From Chlamydiia bacterium (GTDB lineage Bacteria; Chlamydiota; Chlamydiia; Chlamydiales; FEN-1388), in contig JAQGPK010000023.1 in assembly GCA_028293095.1 (NCBI GenBank), positions 1 through 8,913 of the forward strand: a DNA stretch of 8,913 bases, in the 5' to 3' direction. This document shows, in pieces, positions 1 through 6,349 of the stretch (its first letter is position 1; each line of letters opens with the position of its first letter). The translations under genes were made by a program, and so were the position numbers. The notes beneath the pieces are model-generated. The model searched no databases. It saw only the letters and a program-made list of their open reading frames with translations, and was not told the origin of the DNA.

Positions 1-571
1 CTAATCCCTCTTCTGGAAAATCAACCCACGCTTCAATGATGGCAGCGGCATCTGTAAGTCTTTTTTGAAAGGAGAGTACTTTCCTTGAAAGCGCTCCTTC
101 AAGCTGACATGATGCAATCTGTAGAGCAGATTCATTTTTAGCATGGATGAGGGATTGAATGGCCTCTGCTTGCGCAAGATCAATTTTACCATTCATATAG
201 GCTTGAAAGCTAAACTCTCCAGGAGAGGCTGCACGAGCACCTGCCTGAAGTGCAGCTTCTAATACCCTTCGAGTGATGAGTCTGCCACCATGACACTGAA
301 TTTCAACGGTATCCTCACCTGTAAAAGAGCGCGGGGTACGCATGACAGCAACGAGCACATCATCAATCTTTCCACCTGCTATGTCACGTATTTGACCAAA
401 ATGAAGTGTATGGCTTTGAAATGTTTCAAGTGGTCCTGAAAAGATTTTTGCGGCAATTTTTAGCGCTTCTTTTCCCGAAATACGAATAATGGCAATGCCG
501 CCCTCTCCAGGTGGCGTTGCCACCGCGGCGATAGTTTCATGAGGGATGTAGGGCTGATGAATAAATTCCAT
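1..571 (-). CDS. mnmE: MnmE (TrmE) tRNA modification GTPase, N-terminal part, cut by the left edge
   Basis: With MnmG, this protein makes the carboxymethylaminomethyl modification of uridine 34 in certain tRNAs, in the cytoplasm. An uninterrupted frame runs from ATG at 571 to the left edge and gives 190 residues. Residues 16-33 hold the family N-terminus (AVATPPGEGGIAIIRISG), 82-96 hold SFTGEDTVEIQCHGG, and 117-139 hold the SPGEF...NGKIDLAQAEAI stretch, all typical of the folate-binding domain and the start of the helical domain. The G domain and the C-terminal Cys motif lie outside the window. No clear Shine-Dalgarno precedes the ATG. The gap to the upstream F-box-like gene is only 32 bases and holds a possible -10 box (TATACT, about 582-587), so it may be cotranscribed or have a weak promoter of its own. 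Identity is secure; the gene is partial only because the window ends. Confidence 0.95.
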   Translation of the reverse strand, partial: MEFIHQPYIPHETIAAVATPPGEGGIAIIRISGKEALKIAAKIFSGPLETFQSHTLHFGQIRDIAGGKIDDVLVAVMRTPRSFTGEDTVEIQCHGGRLITRRVLEAALQAGARAASPGEFSFQAYMNGKIDLAQAEAIQSLIHAKNESALQIASCQLEGALSRKVLSFQKRLTDAAAIIEAWVDFPEEGL

Positions 572-603
572 AATGTAACAAGTATAGCAGAATGTGTAGC
601 TTT

Positions 604-1248
604 TTACCCTAAATTCATTGCCTGTAGCTGTTTTGCTAGAATCTCCTTCTCTGCACTACGTTTTTCCATCTCATTCATCAAAGCTTGAGCTGTAGGAAAT
701 TCACAAGTCTCTTGAGCCCGTCTTTGTTTTCTACCCAAGTTTTGAATTTTCTGATCAATCATCCTTATTTCGTTCCTAATCACTAATCCTTTATTAACTT
801 CAGGAGACAAAGAAGAAATCCCACAATCTACTGCTGATGGATCAATCCCTATAATTCTTAAAGTAGAACGGTTAGGAAAATATTTTCTTGCATCACGTTC
901 AGTGATTCCCTGTTGCCCATTAAACGTGCATGAAGTCAACTTGAGAAGAGAAATATTTGGAAAACATTTTGCCACCCAGTGAAGCGCATCAGATGTTAAA
1001 GCAAAGCTCGAAAGATCTAATTGGATGCATGTATGGCCATGATCTCTCAAATATGTTCGAAGATAAGAAGGATCTAACTTCCAGCGATCATAGCCAACTT
1101 CTTTCAAGATATCTTCAGCTAAGTAGGAAATGATAAGGGCAACAAGCTCTCTTGGAAAACTTTGTAGACCTTTTTTGACATATTCTACCGCCGTCTCTAC
1201 TCTCTGGGCTGAAACTACCAAATCACAAGCTCTATCTACAGAAATCAT
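604..1248 (-). CDS. F-box-like protein with leucine-rich and coiled-coil segments, paralog A
   Basis: A 214-residue protein of unknown function. Residues 31-50 (FPRELVALIISYLAEDILKE) resemble the first half of a eukaryotic F-box (LPxEL...I.SYL...DL). Residues 76-109 follow a cysteine-type leucine-rich pattern (LDLSSFALTSDAL, then CFPNISLLKLTSCTF), as in F-box/LRR proteins. Residues 150-212 are charged and probably a coiled coil, and 168-197 resemble a UVR motif. No signal peptide or membrane segment is visible. The start is supported by a strong AAGGAGG five bases upstream. The gene is a tandem paralog of the gene at 1365-1922 (about 35 identities over roughly 80 aligned residues, counted by eye) and precedes mnmE by 32 bases. 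A eukaryotic-like effector acting on host ubiquitin ligase components is an inference from the F-box-like motif and the likely intracellular lifestyle; only half of the F-box is convincing. Confidence 0.8.
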   Translation of the reverse strand: MISVDRACDLVVSAQRVETAVEYVKKGLQSFPRELVALIISYLAEDILKEVGYDRWKLDPSYLRTYLRDHGHTCIQLDLSSFALTSDALHWVAKCFPNISLLKLTSCTFNGQQGITERDARKYFPNRSTLRIIGIDPSAVDCGISSLSPEVNKGLVIRNEIRMIDQKIQNLGRKQRRAQETCEFPTAQALMNEMEKRSAEKEILAKQLQAMNLG

Positions 1249-1253
1249 AACTC

Positions 1254-1260
1254 CCTCCTT
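1254..1260 (-). promoter_or_regulatory. Strong ribosome binding site of F-box-like paralog A
   Basis: On the minus strand AAGGAGG lies five bases before the ATG at 1248. This is the best Shine-Dalgarno in the window and fixes the start. Just upstream (1267-1282) is an AT-rich inverted repeat, TATATT-ATAA-AATATA, that may overlap a -10 region; I see no convincing -35 box. Confidence 0.75.
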
Positions 1261-1364
1261 ATAAAGTATATTTTATAATATAAAGAAACGCTGCCTCTCG
1301 GATGAGACAACGTACTAAGTCCCCTTAAAAGATACAATTACTGAGATTTCTTGATAGCCTCTAT

Positions 1365-1922
1365 CTACTTGAGTTCCTTGACTAATTCTGCTCTATCATT
1401 CCAATGTACCTGTTGCAAAGTTTCAATATACTTTACAAAACCCCATTCCTCTCTCACTATCTTGTCGCTTTTTACATCTTCAAGTTGGCGCACCTGATCA
1501 TCAATCTCATTTACTTGCTGATTGGGTTCTAAATGACTCCGAACTGGTAATGCGCGCTGTACAACATTTCCTAAGTGTTCATTAAATACACCATTCTTAA
1601 AAGTAAGCTTCATAATTTTTGGAAAATAGGATACCATCCGTTGAAGAGCTGAAGATGTCAAGGCTACTTGAGAGAGATCAAACGTACTATAGGTATGGCC
1701 TTGTAAAGATAAATACTTTGCTACCAAAAGTGGTATTCCTGATAAATCAGAGCCACCTGCTTTTAATATATCTACTGCGAGATAGGAGATAACAATAGCT
1801 GTTAGACCCTCTGGAAAACAACGTTCCGAAAGAATTTTTATAGCTGATTCCGCAGAGGCAACACTAAACTCACCTTGATTTACAGGAACTAAAGCAGAAC
1901 TCATTGTATTTAAATTATTCAT
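1365..1922 (-). CDS. F-box-like protein with leucine-rich and coiled-coil segments, paralog B
   Basis: A 185-residue protein of unknown function, counted from the ATG at 1922. Residues 36-54 (FPEGLTAIVISYLAVDILK) match the F-box-like segment of paralog A. They are followed by the same spacing to GHT, DLSQVALTSSAL and YFPKIMKLTF (leucine-rich part, about 76-115). The C-terminal 50 residues are charged and helical (VNEIDDQVRQLEDV). An in-frame ATG at 1934 would add four residues but lacks a ribosome binding site, whereas the ATG at 1922 has GGAG six bases upstream; I prefer 1922. The C-terminal part has diverged far more from paralog A than the F-box/LRR part. No signal peptide or membrane helix is seen. 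The 116 bases to paralog A hold no gene and no clear terminator, so the two may share a transcript. Function is unproven. Confidence 0.78.
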   Translation of the reverse strand: MNNLNTMSSALVPVNQGEFSVASAESAIKILSERCFPEGLTAIVISYLAVDILKAGGSDLSGIPLLVAKYLSLQGHTYSTFDLSQVALTSSALQRMVSYFPKIMKLTFKNGVFNEHLGNVVQRALPVRSHLEPNQQVNEIDDQVRQLEDVKSDKIVREEWGFVKYIETLQQVHWNDRAELVKELK

Positions 1923-1947
1923 CTTAAACTCCATTTAATTTATAATT

Positions 1948-1962
1948 ATGATTAATAATCAT
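1948..1962. promoter_or_regulatory. 15-bp palindrome in the divergent promoter region
   Basis: ATGATTA-A-TAATCAT is a perfect inverted repeat with one central base. It lies 26 bases upstream of the paralog B start and about 50 bases from the -35 box of the divergent plus-strand promoter. Its size and place fit an operator. The surrounding DNA is very AT-rich, so a chance palindrome is possible, and no regulator is encoded here. Confidence 0.3.
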
Positions 1963-2010
1963 AGTCATTAAATTAGATAAAATCCATTTTTTTTCTTTCA
2001 TGTAATCTCT

Positions 2011-2039
2011 TTGACAAGAATAGGTTAGCTTTGTACACT
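2011..2039 (+). promoter_or_regulatory. Sigma70-type promoter of the exported-protein/psd operon
   Basis: A perfect -35 TTGACA (2011-2016), a 17-base spacer and a -10 TACACT (2034-2039, four of six consensus bases). Transcription would start near 2046, giving a leader of about 25 bases before the ATG at 2071. No other promoter is seen before psd. Confidence 0.7.
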
Positions 2040-2070
2040 TAGTTTTTTCATCTTTTTAAGAGACCATTTT

Positions 2071-2463
2071 ATGGGTAAATACCTAACAACTCTTTGTCTT
2101 TTTTTTGGATGTGTAGCATCCACAGTGCAGGCTGAAACCAAAAAGCCTTCTTCGCCAGTAACAGTTGAACAAATTACTACCGAAATTACTGAACTTGATG
2201 CACTCATTAAAGCAACCGAAAACAACCTAGCAAGACAAAAACAGCTACGACCATTACTTGAAGAGTATCGAAAAATCGAAAAAGCATGTCTCAGCAAACC
2301 AAGCGACACAGCGCTCCTCTTCAAACTTGCAAAGCAAGGAAAAATCGTCTATGAGGCGATTCATGAAACGCATCTTACCGCCTACTTTAAGCCTGAGTTC
2401 ATCCAAGAACTTCACAAGTTAAAGACAATTGCAGACAAGAAAAGCATTCCACCTGCCAAATAA
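2071..2463 (+). CDS. Small exported alpha-helical protein, function unknown
   Basis: A 130-residue protein I do not recognise. Residues 1-21 form a classical signal peptide: Lys3, a hydrophobic core (LTTLCLFFGCVAS) and a signal peptidase I site after VQA. There is no lipobox Cys at the cleavage point. The mature part of about 109 residues is charged and predicted helical (LDALIKATENNLARQKQLRPLLEEYRKIEKA), with one further Cys, so it is probably periplasmic or secreted. AAGAGA at 2058-2063 is the ribosome binding site, and a good promoter precedes it. psd starts 15 bases after the stop, so the two genes form an operon. Linkage to phospholipid synthesis suggests an envelope role, which is inference only. 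Confidence 0.8.
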   Translation: MGKYLTTLCLFFGCVASTVQAETKKPSSPVTVEQITTEITELDALIKATENNLARQKQLRPLLEEYRKIEKACLSKPSDTALLFKLAKQGKIVYEAIHETHLTAYFKPEFIQELHKLKTIADKKSIPPAK

Positions 2464-2478
2464 GTTGTATACAAGACG

Positions 2479-3378
2479 ATGCAATCTGTCCATTATACCA
2501 ATAGAAAAACTGGCAAGATCGAAAAGGAAAACGTCTATTTCGAAGAGGTCATTCGCTTTCTGTATGGGAAGACTTTTTTTAGTAAAACCATTGGCCGTTT
2601 TCTTTTACACTCGATGGCCAAACACCCTTTTTTCTCTTGGCTATTCGGCATTTCCCAAAGCCGCCCTGCATCCAAAAGTAAAGTCCTTCCATTCATCAAG
2701 CGCTATGCAATGGATACAACAGAGTTTAGAGATCAAGCTGAGGATTTCAGCTCATTCAACGATTTCTTCATTCGCCATCTACGCCCTGAATGCCGCCCGA
2801 TAGCTGCAACTGATGCCATCATCCCAGCAGATGGCCGCTATCAATTTTTCCAAAAAATAGGCATCAATGACCCTTTCATGGTAAAAGGGGAACAGCTCTC
2901 TCTGGAAACATTACTACAAGATCGCCAAAAGGCAAAGCTTTTCGTAGATGGCAGCCTTGTCATCGCAAGGCTCTGTCCTACAGACTGCCACCGCTTTTAC
3001 TTTCCGGTCGACTGCACCCCATCCAAAGCACAGCTAATAGAGGGCAAACTCTTTTCTGTGAACCCTATTGCCATCAAAGAGAATCCTTGGATTTACTATA
3101 AAAATCGCCGTGTGATCACCTATCTGGAAACAGAAAAATTTGGAACGATCGCCTACTTAGAGATTGGCGCTACTAACGTTGGCTCGATCAAACAGACCTA
3201 TACTCCAGATACCTTCTACCCGAAGGGTAGTGAAAAGGGCTATTTTAACTTTGGCGGCTCTGCGCTCATCATTTTATTCCAAAAAGACCGCATTCAATTT
3301 TCAGAAGATCTTCTGAATCTCATGAAGAATGATCTCGAAATCCGCTGCCTAATTGGCGAGTCCCTCGGAAAAGCTTAG
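2479..3378 (+). CDS. psd: Phosphatidylserine decarboxylase proenzyme
   Basis: Decarboxylates phosphatidylserine to phosphatidylethanolamine at the membrane. The proenzyme cuts itself before a serine that becomes the pyruvoyl cofactor. At 299 residues it has the usual chlamydial length. Visible landmarks are FNDFFIRHLRPECRPI (93-108), IPADGRY with the expected catalytic Asp118, the HRxxFP region at 171-176, LFSVNP (191-196), GATNVGSIKQTY (230-241) and GYFNFGGSA with the expected cleavage between Gly260 and Ser261. Two positions are odd. The family motif HRxH is HRFY here, so the histidine of the Asp-His-Ser self-processing triad appears to be Tyr174; and GST is GSA, with Ala262. Each could arise by one base change. 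The rest of the protein is intact, with no frameshift. It is the second gene of its operon and converges on uvrB. Identity is secure; activity is less certain. Confidence 0.95.
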   Translation: MQSVHYTNRKTGKIEKENVYFEEVIRFLYGKTFFSKTIGRFLLHSMAKHPFFSWLFGISQSRPASKSKVLPFIKRYAMDTTEFRDQAEDFSSFNDFFIRHLRPECRPIAATDAIIPADGRYQFFQKIGINDPFMVKGEQLSLETLLQDRQKAKLFVDGSLVIARLCPTDCHRFYFPVDCTPSKAQLIEGKLFSVNPIAIKENPWIYYKNRRVITYLETEKFGTIAYLEIGATNVGSIKQTYTPDTFYPKGSEKGYFNFGGSALIILFQKDRIQFSEDLLNLMKNDLEIRCLIGESLGKA

Positions 3379-3410
3379 AATATTCAACTAGTTACAACAT
3401 CATTCAACTC

Positions 3411-3482
3411 TTTTTTAACGCAAAGAAGCGAGTGAGACGCAAAGAGAGCAAAAAGGCTTTTATAGTGTATAGTAATCGCATC
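3411..3482. repeat. Single arm of the GCAAAG repeat family
   Basis: Begins 33 bases after the psd stop with a T run, then AACGCAAAG, a spacer AGCGAGTGAG and ACGCAAAG. It matches, with two differences over 28 bases, the inverted copy ending at 4058. The following TATAGTAATCGCATC (3468-3482) matches 13 of 15 bases of the inner flank of the palindrome near 6276-6290. It looks like a remnant or extra arm of the same element type. Confidence 0.75.
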
Positions 3483-3493
3483 TTTTGGAAAAA

Positions 3494-3598
3494 ACCACGA
3501 AGTGGTACTTTGCCACGCAAGTGGCTACAGTTGTTAGCCATAGGTGACGAAGGAACCTATGGTATATTCAGGAGAGAGAATTAGAGCCAGGAACTGGC
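3494..3598. repeat. Run of four small hairpins
   Basis: Four short perfect stems in a row: ACCAC/GTGGT (3494-3506), GCCAC/GTGGC (3512-3525), CCATAGGT/ACCTATGG (3538-3562) and GCCAG/CTGGC (3586-3598). The first and fourth have GAA loops, the second GCAA. No open frame of useful length covers them. This resembles the palindromic intergenic repeats scattered through many environmental bacterial genomes, or a structured RNA; the sequence alone does not decide. Confidence 0.65.
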
Positions 3599-3640
3599 GA
3601 CACTTGATCAAAGATACATTAGAAAAAACCTCTCTTTTTT

Positions 3641-4068
3641 TATTTTTAACGCAAAGAAATACAGAAGACGCAAAGGCGCAAAGAATAGCCTTACAACGTA
3701 TAGTAGAGGATTTTTAATTATTTTTTACCACAGAGGATACAGAGATCACAGAGAGGGAGTTCTGCAATTCTTCTCTATATGAAGGAGTAAATTTTTCTCG
3801 TTTTTTTCCCTAAATATTGGGTCCAATATACCACTATAATAGTAGAGAGGACCCCAAAATTTGGGCCACTCAATTTACTCCTTTTTGATAGGATTATCTA
3901 TCTTAGTGAACTAAAGTGTTACCTATGTTGGTAAACTGGACCCAAAAACACCTCTCTGTGTTCTCTGTGTTCTCTGTGGTAAAAAACTTAAAAATACCTC
4001 CACTATACGGTGTGTGACTACTCTTTGCGACTTTGCGCCTCACTCGCTCCTTTGCGTTAAAATAAAAA
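3641..4068. repeat. 428-bp imperfect palindromic element between psd and uvrB
   Basis: The left arm (3641-3756) and right arm (3951-4068) are inverted copies in the same module order from the outside in: T/A run; AACGCAAAG...CGCAAAG; a core like CGTATAGTAGAGG plus ATTTTTAA; then ACCACAGAG with ACAGAG repeated every 9 bases. The innermost 30 bases (3727-3756 against 3951-3980) differ at three positions. The central part holds further nested stems: AAGGAGTAAATT/AATTTACTCCTT (3782-3793/3872-3883) and TTGGGTCC (3817-3824), which can pair with 3849-3857 or, over 14 of 16 bases, with 3930-3945. It contains no gene. It fills most of the 717-base gap between two convergent genes and is probably a non-autonomous mobile or REP-like element. 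Confidence 0.8.
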
Positions 4069-4095
4069 ATAATAGAAGACCTTTCTTCATCTTCC

Positions 4096-6096
4096 TTACC
4101 CTAACGCAAGCTCCATCTGCTGGTAGCGCTTAAACTGATCGCGCGCACGAGCCGCATCTTCAAAGCGAAGATCTTGCGCCGCTTGCTTCATCTCTTTCTC
4201 GTAGGCTTTGATAAGAGAGCGGATCTCTCTCAGTGTCAGCTCTTCAATAACTTCATGCTTAGAAATATGTTCAGAGATCTCTTTCTTCGCCTCTTCTACC
4301 TTTTCTTCCATCGCGTGAAGTAAACTAAGCTCTCGAATGACGGTGCGTGGAGTGATGCTGTGTGCACGGTTATACTCCTCTTGAATTTGACGTCTTTTCT
4401 CAGTAATGGCAAGAGTGCGTTTAATGGAGTTCGTTTGCCTATCGGCATACATGATCACCCTTCCATTTGCATTGCGTGATGCGCGACCACATGTTTGTAC
4501 AAGCGCCGTTTCACTACGCAAAAAGCCCTCTTTGTCTGCATCAAGGATAGCAACCAGGGTCACCTCTGGGATATCAAGACCTTCTCTCAAAAGATTAATA
4601 CCTACAAGAACGTCAAAAAGGCCAGATCGAAGATCATGAATGATCTGCACACGCTCAAGCGTGTCAATATCGGAGTGGAGGTAGCGCGCTTTAATACCAA
4701 GATCTGTTAAATATTTTGTCAGCTCTTCTGCCAGTCGCTTAGTCAGCACTGTTACAAGAACTTTACCGCCTTTTTTAATCTCTGCATGAATTTCTGCAAG
4801 ACAATCATCTACCTGAGTAGAGGCAGAGCGGAGCTCAATAATAGGATCAAGAAGGCCAGTAGGACGAATTACCTGCTCAATGATCTCACCTTTGGCCTCC
4901 GTCACTTCCCACTCTGCAGGTGTTGCTGAAACGTAGATCACATCATTGGCAAGCGCATAAAATTCTTCAAAATTTAAGGGGCGGTTATCATAGGCAGAAG
5001 GGAGCCGAAAGCCAAAATCCACAAGTGCTGTTTTTCGGGAACGGTCCCCATGAAACATAGCGCGCACTTGAGGGATTGTTTGGTGCGACTCATCAACAAA
5101 AAGAAGATAATCCTTTGGGAAGTAATCTAAAAGACAAGGTGGTGGATCACCAGGATTTCTCTGGCTAAAGTGACGTGAGTAGTTTTCAATACCCTTGCAA
5201 AACCCAATCTCTTTGATCATCTCAAGATCATGCATCGTACGTTCTTGAAGTCGCTGCCTTTCAACGAGTTTATTATTAGTTTCAAAATCGATAAGACGCC
5301 CTGTTAGTTCTGATTTAATCGTTTCGATCGCATGCAAACGAGTCTCTTTTGGCGTGACATAATGCGATCCTGGATAAATCGTAATGGAATCTATCAGAGA
5401 AATGAGCCTGCCTGTTAGCGGATCGAACGTCGAGAGCCTTTCGATTTCATCACCAAAGAATTCAGCACGCACTGCCATATCATCTTCATAGGCTGGCAAG
5501 ATATCCACTACATCACCGCGAACACGAAATGTACATCGTGAAAATTCATAATCATTTCTTTTATACTGCATATCGACAAGTTGCAAAAGCAAGTGATCTC
5601 TCGAACATGTAGCACCTTTTTGAAGCTTGAGGTTCATCTCGCGATAAGACTCTGGCGAGCCTAAGCCATAGATGCAGGAGACTGAAGCCACGATAATCAC
5701 ATCACGCCGCTCAAGTAGTGAGCGAGTGGCGGAAAGGCGCATCCTTTCGATTTTATCGTTGATCGCCAGATCCTTTTCAATATAGGTGTCTGTACGGGCA
5801 ATATAGGCCTCTGGCTGGTAGTAGTCGTAGTAGGAGACGAAATACTCAACTGCATTTTTAGGAAAAAAATTTTTAAATTCTTGATAAAGCTGCGCTGCGA
5901 GAGTTTTATTATGAGCTATAATGAGTGCGGGCCTTTGCACTCTTTGAATGACATTTGCCATCGTAAATGTCTTTCCAGAGCCTGTAATACCAAGAAGCAC
6001 TTGCGCCTTCTTCTTGTCAGTAAGACCTTGAACAAGCTTATCGATTGCCTTGGGTTGATCCCCACAAGGCTGAAAATCTGTCTTCAGTTCAAACAT
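4096..6096 (-). CDS. uvrB: UvrB, excinuclease ABC subunit B
   Basis: The damage-verifying helicase-like subunit of nucleotide excision repair: it is loaded by UvrA and recruits UvrC. At 666 residues it has the normal length. Motifs in order: Walker A GITGSGKT (36-43), the damage-probing beta-hairpin region SYYDYYQPEAYIARTDTYIEKD (88-109 here in part), DESH (335-338), VSATPAEWE (389-397), NLLREGLDIP (501-510), motif VI QTCGRASRNANG (534-545) and a C-terminal UVR domain for UvrC/UvrA contact (about 625-660, with FEDAARARDQ). The start is fixed by GAGGT four bases upstream. The adjacent trpS gene, 254 bases upstream on the same strand, matches the chlamydial order as I recall it. The gap holds a palindromic repeat, and I could not define a convincing separate promoter. 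No key residue is missing. Confidence 0.97.
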   Translation of the reverse strand: MFELKTDFQPCGDQPKAIDKLVQGLTDKKKAQVLLGITGSGKTFTMANVIQRVQRPALIIAHNKTLAAQLYQEFKNFFPKNAVEYFVSYYDYYQPEAYIARTDTYIEKDLAINDKIERMRLSATRSLLERRDVIIVASVSCIYGLGSPESYREMNLKLQKGATCSRDHLLLQLVDMQYKRNDYEFSRCTFRVRGDVVDILPAYEDDMAVRAEFFGDEIERLSTFDPLTGRLISLIDSITIYPGSHYVTPKETRLHAIETIKSELTGRLIDFETNNKLVERQRLQERTMHDLEMIKEIGFCKGIENYSRHFSQRNPGDPPPCLLDYFPKDYLLFVDESHQTIPQVRAMFHGDRSRKTALVDFGFRLPSAYDNRPLNFEEFYALANDVIYVSATPAEWEVTEAKGEIIEQVIRPTGLLDPIIELRSASTQVDDCLAEIHAEIKKGGKVLVTVLTKRLAEELTKYLTDLGIKARYLHSDIDTLERVQIIHDLRSGLFDVLVGINLLREGLDIPEVTLVAILDADKEGFLRSETALVQTCGRASRNANGRVIMYADRQTNSIKRTLAITEKRRQIQEEYNRAHSITPRTVIRELSLLHAMEEKVEEAKKEISEHISKHEVIEELTLREIRSLIKAYEKEMKQAAQDLRFEDAARARDQFKRYQQMELALG

Positions 6097-6165
6097 ACCA
6101 ACCTCAAAATAGCGTGTTTAGGATCTTTACTATCAAGCCTAGGTTATAGAGGCTTTTATTAAATA

Positions 6166-6333
6166 TTTTTAACGCAAAGGAATACAAAAGATGCAAAGTC
6201 GCAAAGAGGATCTAAACGGCTTCTTAATTATATGAGTGAAAAAATCTTAACTTAGTACACTGCCTTGTAGTCGACGATGCGCTTACTATTCTTTGCGTCT
6301 TTGCACCTTTTGTATTCCTTTGCGTTAAAAAAA
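6166..6333. repeat. 168-bp palindromic element of the GCAAAG family between uvrB and trpS
   Basis: Inverted arms at 6171-6206 and 6291-6326 match at 34 of 36 bases (AACGCAAAGGAATACAAAAG, then TGCAAAG and CGCAAAG). They are flanked by a T run on the left and an A run on the right. The left arm shares its spacer type (AATACARAAG) with the arm starting near 3649, and the inner flank (6276-6290) resembles 3468-3482. Unlike the larger element it lacks the ACAGAG modules, so it is a shorter member of the same family. It occupies most of the uvrB-trpS gap. Confidence 0.8.
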
Positions 6334-6349
6334 TAACAGACACCAATAC

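Noticed and set aside
1..192. A minus-strand open frame of 63 residues ending at the left edge
   Set aside because: It is a shifted frame inside mnmE; the frame from 571 encodes clear MnmE sequence without a stop.
1923..1934. ATG at 1934 as the start of F-box-like paralog B
   Set aside because: It has no ribosome binding site, while the ATG at 1922 has GGAG at a proper distance.
2025..2324. Minus-strand frame of 99 residues opposite the exported protein
   Set aside because: The plus-strand frame has a promoter, a ribosome binding site and a signal peptide; the opposite frame has none and covers the plus-strand promoter.
2429..2803. Plus-strand frame of 124 residues overlapping the start of psd
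   Set aside because: It is a shifted frame over psd, whose own frame encodes recognisable family sequence; it resembles nothing I know.
3727..3756. Short regular repeats taken as a CRISPR array
   Set aside because: The period is 9 bases with no unique spacers, and the units are mirrored in the opposite arm. This is a palindromic repeat, not a CRISPR.
3641..4068. Palindrome arms read as a bidirectional intrinsic terminator for psd and uvrB
   Set aside because: On both strands the stem has T-rich sequence before it and A-rich sequence after it, the reverse of the A-stem-U order of an intrinsic terminator. The same holds for the element at 6166-6333.
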